DNA from: BTQM01 sp036985875
Lineage (GTDB): Bacteria > Patescibacteriota > Minisyncoccia > Phycocordibacterales > UBA1539
Length of the DNA: 13,662 bases
NCBI GenBank assembly: GCA_036985875.1
Contig: BTQM01000022.1
Location: 1 to 13,662, forward strand
Reading direction: 5' to 3'
Shown here piece after piece: positions 11,092 to 13,662 of this stretch (positions within the stretch are counted from its first letter, which is position 1; every line of letters starts with the position of its first letter). The notes beneath the pieces were generated by a model. The model was not told the origin of the DNA. It searched no databases and saw only the letters and a list, made by a program, of their open reading frames with translations. Both the position numbers and the translations under genes were made by a program.

Positions 11092-13053
11092 TTATTTTTT
11101 CTTTAGCGTGAAAACAATACCGTTGCTAGAGCGACCAAGCCAGACGGATAAATCTTCTGTTGTTAGTATTCCATTAATAACACCATTTTTAAGAGAACCT
11201 CCGCGAACATAAAATGTTATATCATCGCGCAGTTGTCCATCTGAACCCGTGCTTTTGTGTTTGCCTGTAAGAGTTATTAATGGCGTGGCATTTTTTGCAT
11301 TACTTAAAGATATTGTTCCTACGCAATATGTTGATTCAAATATTACCGGTCCGGAAACATATGCTGTACCACTTGGATATTCTGAATTTCCTGCAATTTT
11401 TATTGCGCAAGTTATATTTTTACTATTATTCCCCCTACTTCCTCCAACAACAAGATTACTAACATCTCCTATGTTAATCTCAATAACCCCCGCGAAATCA
11501 GACAGGTAAGGAAACTTATTCGCATCATTGTTTGTTATTGTTGAAACGGCTCCAATATATGTTCCGCTAAATCCCGCATCAGATGTTGTTGTTTGTTTTT
11601 CATCATCGTCTTTTTTGTTTTTACCGCCCTCTTTTTTACTATCTTGTTCAATCGTTTTTTTAATTGGCTCCATATAAAATGTTATGCTCGGATATCGGAA
11701 AGTGCCTTTTTCATCGTAATTAGTCGTGTTACCAATAAACTTAACGCGATTCGATGACACAACCCCCTTGAGGCTCAAAGTTTCAAACCCAGGTGCCGTT
11801 ACAACTATGCTGTATGCCCCCACCCCAAGAGAGGCAGGTCTAACTCTGCTCATAATTCCCGATTTATAATTACCAAAATGACCAAATTCATCAGGAATAA
11901 CAGTAGTAGTTTTTCCGCCTTTGTGCGTAAAAATAATTTTAGAATTTTCTATATTGTTAATTCTGTATTTACTTTCTTTATGAACCACACTTCCGCCAAG
12001 AAATATATCAGTAACAATTGCTTTGTTTTCTATTCCTGTAACCCACTTAATAAGTTCCCCAAAACATCCTGCAGAGTACATATCTTTAGTGTTGCATGGA
12101 TCAAAATCTGAACCTGTCAAATTTGCGATAACAGGCACGGCGTCCAATATGACTCCCCCGCAACCAAGGGTAATGGCTCCTGCAGAAAGTGGATTTGGCA
12201 CAAGTATGGTAAGCACTCCACCTGCGCATATGCCCGTATTAACAGCTAGATTTACAGCCTCAGTCCAATATGCCGGGTCTTTTACATCATTAAAATCAAG
12301 CACCGCGTTGCCCGCATTGCTTACTTTACTAAGTCCAAAAGACGTTGTTTTTTTGGCAATGTTTTGAGCAGCATTTTTAGCTATAAAATTTGTTAAATAT
12401 TTTACCACTGTATCTGCGCCAATTGCATGAGCAATTCCAACAAAAGGAATCATCGCGGTTTCGTTTGTAAAATTAAGTGGTATTTGTTTTTTTACCTCAG
12501 TATTTCCTTCGGGATCAGTGATGATAATATCAAATGTGTTCTCTCTGAATTCAGTATAATCCACAGCATATCCTGCAAACTCAAGTTTTTTAGGAAGTCC
12601 ATTATTATTAAAAATGAGCGTGCTTACATTATTTTTTGTATCACTTGCAATAATACGATCCATGATACGCTTCCCGCCAATATTTTTCATATACACAACC
12701 ATCCCGCCACCGCCTTTGTATGAAACCACAGCACCAATAGGACTGGTACTATCTTCGTTGATAGCAAAAACAACATCGGAATCCTTGTCTAAAAGATTTG
12801 AAAGAGAAATATCTTTAAGTGGAACATAATCCCAAATATCTTTTACCACACCAATTGGCGGTGTTTCTTTTGCGTAATCAATAGCAACTTGCGCAGGAGT
12901 TGGTACCCTATCTTTATTTATATATGCGTAAATATCTACATAATGCAAAACAAGATATAGAACAGTAAATATAATAACTATACGAAAAATAAATTTAAAT
13001 AAAAGTTTTATCAGAAAAATAAAATACGTAAAGATGATTTTTAATATATTCAT
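11092..13053 (-). CDS. Large membrane-anchored envelope protein, AT-rich, unknown family
   Basis: I do not recognise the 653-residue protein. A long N-terminal hydrophobic stretch (about 5-44, rich in Phe/Ile/Leu) is a signal anchor, placing the rest outside. Residues 60-200 look beta-rich. Residues 200-340 are hydrophobic and small-residue-rich (ICAGGVLTILVPNPLSAGAI near 275-294), with four Cys (276, 298, 320, 330). Residues 350-462 contain a carboxypeptidase-regulatory/PEGA-like beta module (GAYSIVVTAPGFETLSLKGV). A charged Lys/Asp linker (463-490) leads to a C-terminal beta domain (490-653) with Cys549 and Cys577. Six Cys in an exported protein suggest disulfides. The gene is clearly more AT-rich than its neighbours and lies between two 57-bp direct repeats beside tRNA-Ser, signs of transfer. 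No promoter is clear. Confidence 0.75.
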   Translation of the reverse strand: MNILKIIFTYFIFLIKLLFKFIFRIVIIFTVLYLVLHYVDIYAYINKDRVPTPAQVAIDYAKETPPIGVVKDIWDYVPLKDISLSNLLDKDSDVVFAINEDSTSPIGAVVSYKGGGGMVVYMKNIGGKRIMDRIIASDTKNNVSTLIFNNNGLPKKLEFAGYAVDYTEFRENTFDIIITDPEGNTEVKKQIPLNFTNETAMIPFVGIAHAIGADTVVKYLTNFIAKNAAQNIAKKTTSFGLSKVSNAGNAVLDFNDVKDPAYWTEAVNLAVNTGICAGGVLTILVPNPLSAGAITLGCGGVILDAVPVIANLTGSDFDPCNTKDMYSAGCFGELIKWVTGIENKAIVTDIFLGGSVVHKESKYRINNIENSKIIFTHKGGKTTTVIPDEFGHFGNYKSGIMSRVRPASLGVGAYSIVVTAPGFETLSLKGVVSSNRVKFIGNTTNYDEKGTFRYPSITFYMEPIKKTIEQDSKKEGGKNKKDDDEKQTTTSDAGFSGTYIGAVSTITNNDANKFPYLSDFAGVIEINIGDVSNLVVGGSRGNNSKNITCAIKIAGNSEYPSGTAYVSGPVIFESTYCVGTISLSNAKNATPLITLTGKHKSTGSDGQLRDDITFYVRGGSLKNGVINGILTTEDLSVWLGRSSNGIVFTLKKK

Positions 13054-13097
13054 ATTTTTAGTTAATTAAATTATCAATAGAAACATCCAACGCCCTA

Positions 13098-13154
13098 GCA
13101 ACTTCTCGCGAAGTTTCAATTTGCGGAGGAGGTGGGAATACTCACTGCTCGCTC
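13098..13154. repeat. 57-bp direct repeat, copy B (tRNA-Ser 3'-end-like)
   Basis: Partner of 10920-10976 in the same orientation. TTGCGGAGGAGGTGGGA (from 13120) matches the tRNA-Ser 3' end region (from 13299, TTACGGAGGGGGTGGGA) at 15 of 17 positions. The sequence after it (AATACTCACTGCTCG) resembles that after the tRNA-Lys 3'-end copy (AATTTCACTACTCG, from 5187). Confidence 0.65.
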
Positions 13155-13301
13155 GCTTCTCTCACTCGCGCCGAATTTCTGGAGAATCCTTCTTCCTGTC
13201 TCAACGGGCTTCGCCCTGCTCTCCTTCACGGGAAAACTACAGCTTTCCCGACCCCTTTCGCGTTCGAATCCCACTCCTTCCTTCATTTGCTACGCTCATT
13301 A
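13155..13301 (-). repeat. tRNA-Ser trailer element with inverted T-arm
   Basis: GTTCGAATCCCAC (13262-13274) is a 13-bp exact inverted copy of the tRNA-Ser T-arm (13310-13322), 35 bp apart. The tRNA-Lys case is 13 bp with a 33-bp gap. Hairpins GGGC-TTC-GCCC (13206-13216) and CGGGAAA/TTTCCCG (13229-13235/13244-13250) lie between it and repeat copy B. No gene is visible. Confidence 0.6.
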
Positions 13302-13386
13302 CGGAGGGGGTGGGATTCGAACCCACGGTACCTTTCGGCACGCTTGTTTTCAAGACAAGTCCGTTAGACCACTCCGGCACCCCTCC
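13302..13386 (-). tRNA. tRNA-Ser(TGA)
   Basis: An 85-nt class II tRNA on the minus strand. The acceptor GGAGGGG pairs with CCCCTCC, followed by discriminator G, as usual for serine. The anticodon stem CTTGT/ACAAG encloses loop CTTGAAA (anticodon TGA). A long variable arm carries a GAAA loop. The T-arm is GTGGG-TTCGAAT-CCCAC. CCA is not encoded. Its 5' end is 8 bp after the stop of the DUF5652-like gene, so the two are probably co-transcribed. Confidence 0.95.
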
Positions 13387-13394
13387 GTGTGTAT

Positions 13395-13631
13395 TTAATT
13401 ATTTTGTTCTTCTTGTTCCTCTTCTTTTTTCTTGTGTTTTGCAACAAAGAAAATGTAGAAAATATCAAGGATCGCAAGCGTGTTGGTGACAAGAAGTGCT
13501 ACGAACCACCACTTGTGCGTCTTTCGCGCGGCGAGCCAAAGCGCATAGCCTTTCCACGGGAGCACCCACAGTGCGATGGGGAAAATAAGCCAAAGGTTTT
13601 GTTCTATGAATGCTCCCATACATTCCATCAT
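13395..13631 (-). CDS. DUF5652-like small membrane protein
   Basis: A protein of up to 78 residues with two membrane segments (about 13-28 and 41-63) around the conserved-looking WKGYALWLAARKTHKWWFVA and a second helix LLVTNTLAILDIFYIFFV. It ends in a Lys/Glu-rich cytosolic tail. This matches the DUF5652 pattern common in Patescibacteria; function unknown. Start choice is uncertain. In-frame ATGs lie at 13631, 13628 and 13619-13623 (the last gives 74 residues starting MGAFIEQN). An extended -10 overlaps the first two, which favours the third. tRNA-Ser follows 8 bp after the stop. Confidence 0.8.
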   Translation of the reverse strand: MMECMGAFIEQNLWLIFPIALWVLPWKGYALWLAARKTHKWWFVALLVTNTLAILDIFYIFFVAKHKKKEEEQEEQNN

Positions 13632-13654
13632 AGCAAAATTGCTTTGAGGCGCAA
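13627..13654 (-). promoter_or_regulatory. Promoter for the DUF5652-like gene and tRNA-Ser
   Basis: On the minus strand TTGCGC (13649-13654), a 16-bp spacer ending in TGC, TATGAT (13627-13632), an extended -10. It overlaps the two upstream ATG codons, so translation probably starts at the ATG at 13621-13623 with essentially no leader. Confidence 0.5.
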
Positions 13655-13662
13655 CAGCGTTA

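Overview
The window looks like a piece of a bacterial chromosome from the Candidate Phyla Radiation (Patescibacteria, most like Parcubacteria). I infer this from the gene complement and style, not from a database search. DNA polymerase I has no room for a proofreading domain, the DNA polymerase III delta subunit is short, and the Mur ligase has lost most of its N-terminal domain. There is also a DUF5652-like small membrane protein, no tRNA has an encoded CCA, and several promoters sit directly on start codons. TGA acts as a stop (tsaE ends in it), so the code appears to be the standard bacterial one.

Layout. Positions 1-642 hold the end of a secreted, C-terminally membrane-anchored surface protein with an Fn3-like module, then a structured intergenic element and a terminator. 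Positions 868-4472 form a plus-strand cluster, tsaE-polA-holA-like, for tRNA t6A modification and DNA replication. Positions 4474-5436 are almost gene-free: a perfect 38-bp palindrome, a folded element, a terminator, one candidate 32-codon gene on the minus strand, tandem repeats and a second terminator. Next come tRNA-Lys and a DoxX-like membrane gene (minus), a SpoU/TrmH methyltransferase (plus), and a ruvA-Mur ligase operon (minus). A 127-aa orphan and rpsT follow on the plus strand. The remainder is on the minus strand: tRNA-Arg(GCG) with a broken second copy, two membrane-associated hypothetical genes, a visibly AT-rich 653-aa envelope protein gene, tRNA-Ser(TGA) and a DUF5652-like gene.

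The most unusual signal is a repeated arrangement on the 3' side of tRNA-Lys and tRNA-Ser. Each has an exact 13-nt inverted copy of its own T-arm 33-35 nt away, then hairpin-rich DNA, then a direct copy of a tRNA 3' end. A related 57-bp direct repeat brackets the AT-rich 653-aa gene next to tRNA-Ser. This could be the scar of elements inserted at tRNA 3' ends, or a folded tRNA trailer that competes with tRNA folding. Both readings are inference.

How the genes fit together: replication and repair (polA, holA-like, ruvA), translation and RNA modification (tsaE, SpoU methyltransferase, rpsT, tRNAs), and envelope (Mur ligase, DoxX, two single-span surface proteins, two small membrane proteins).
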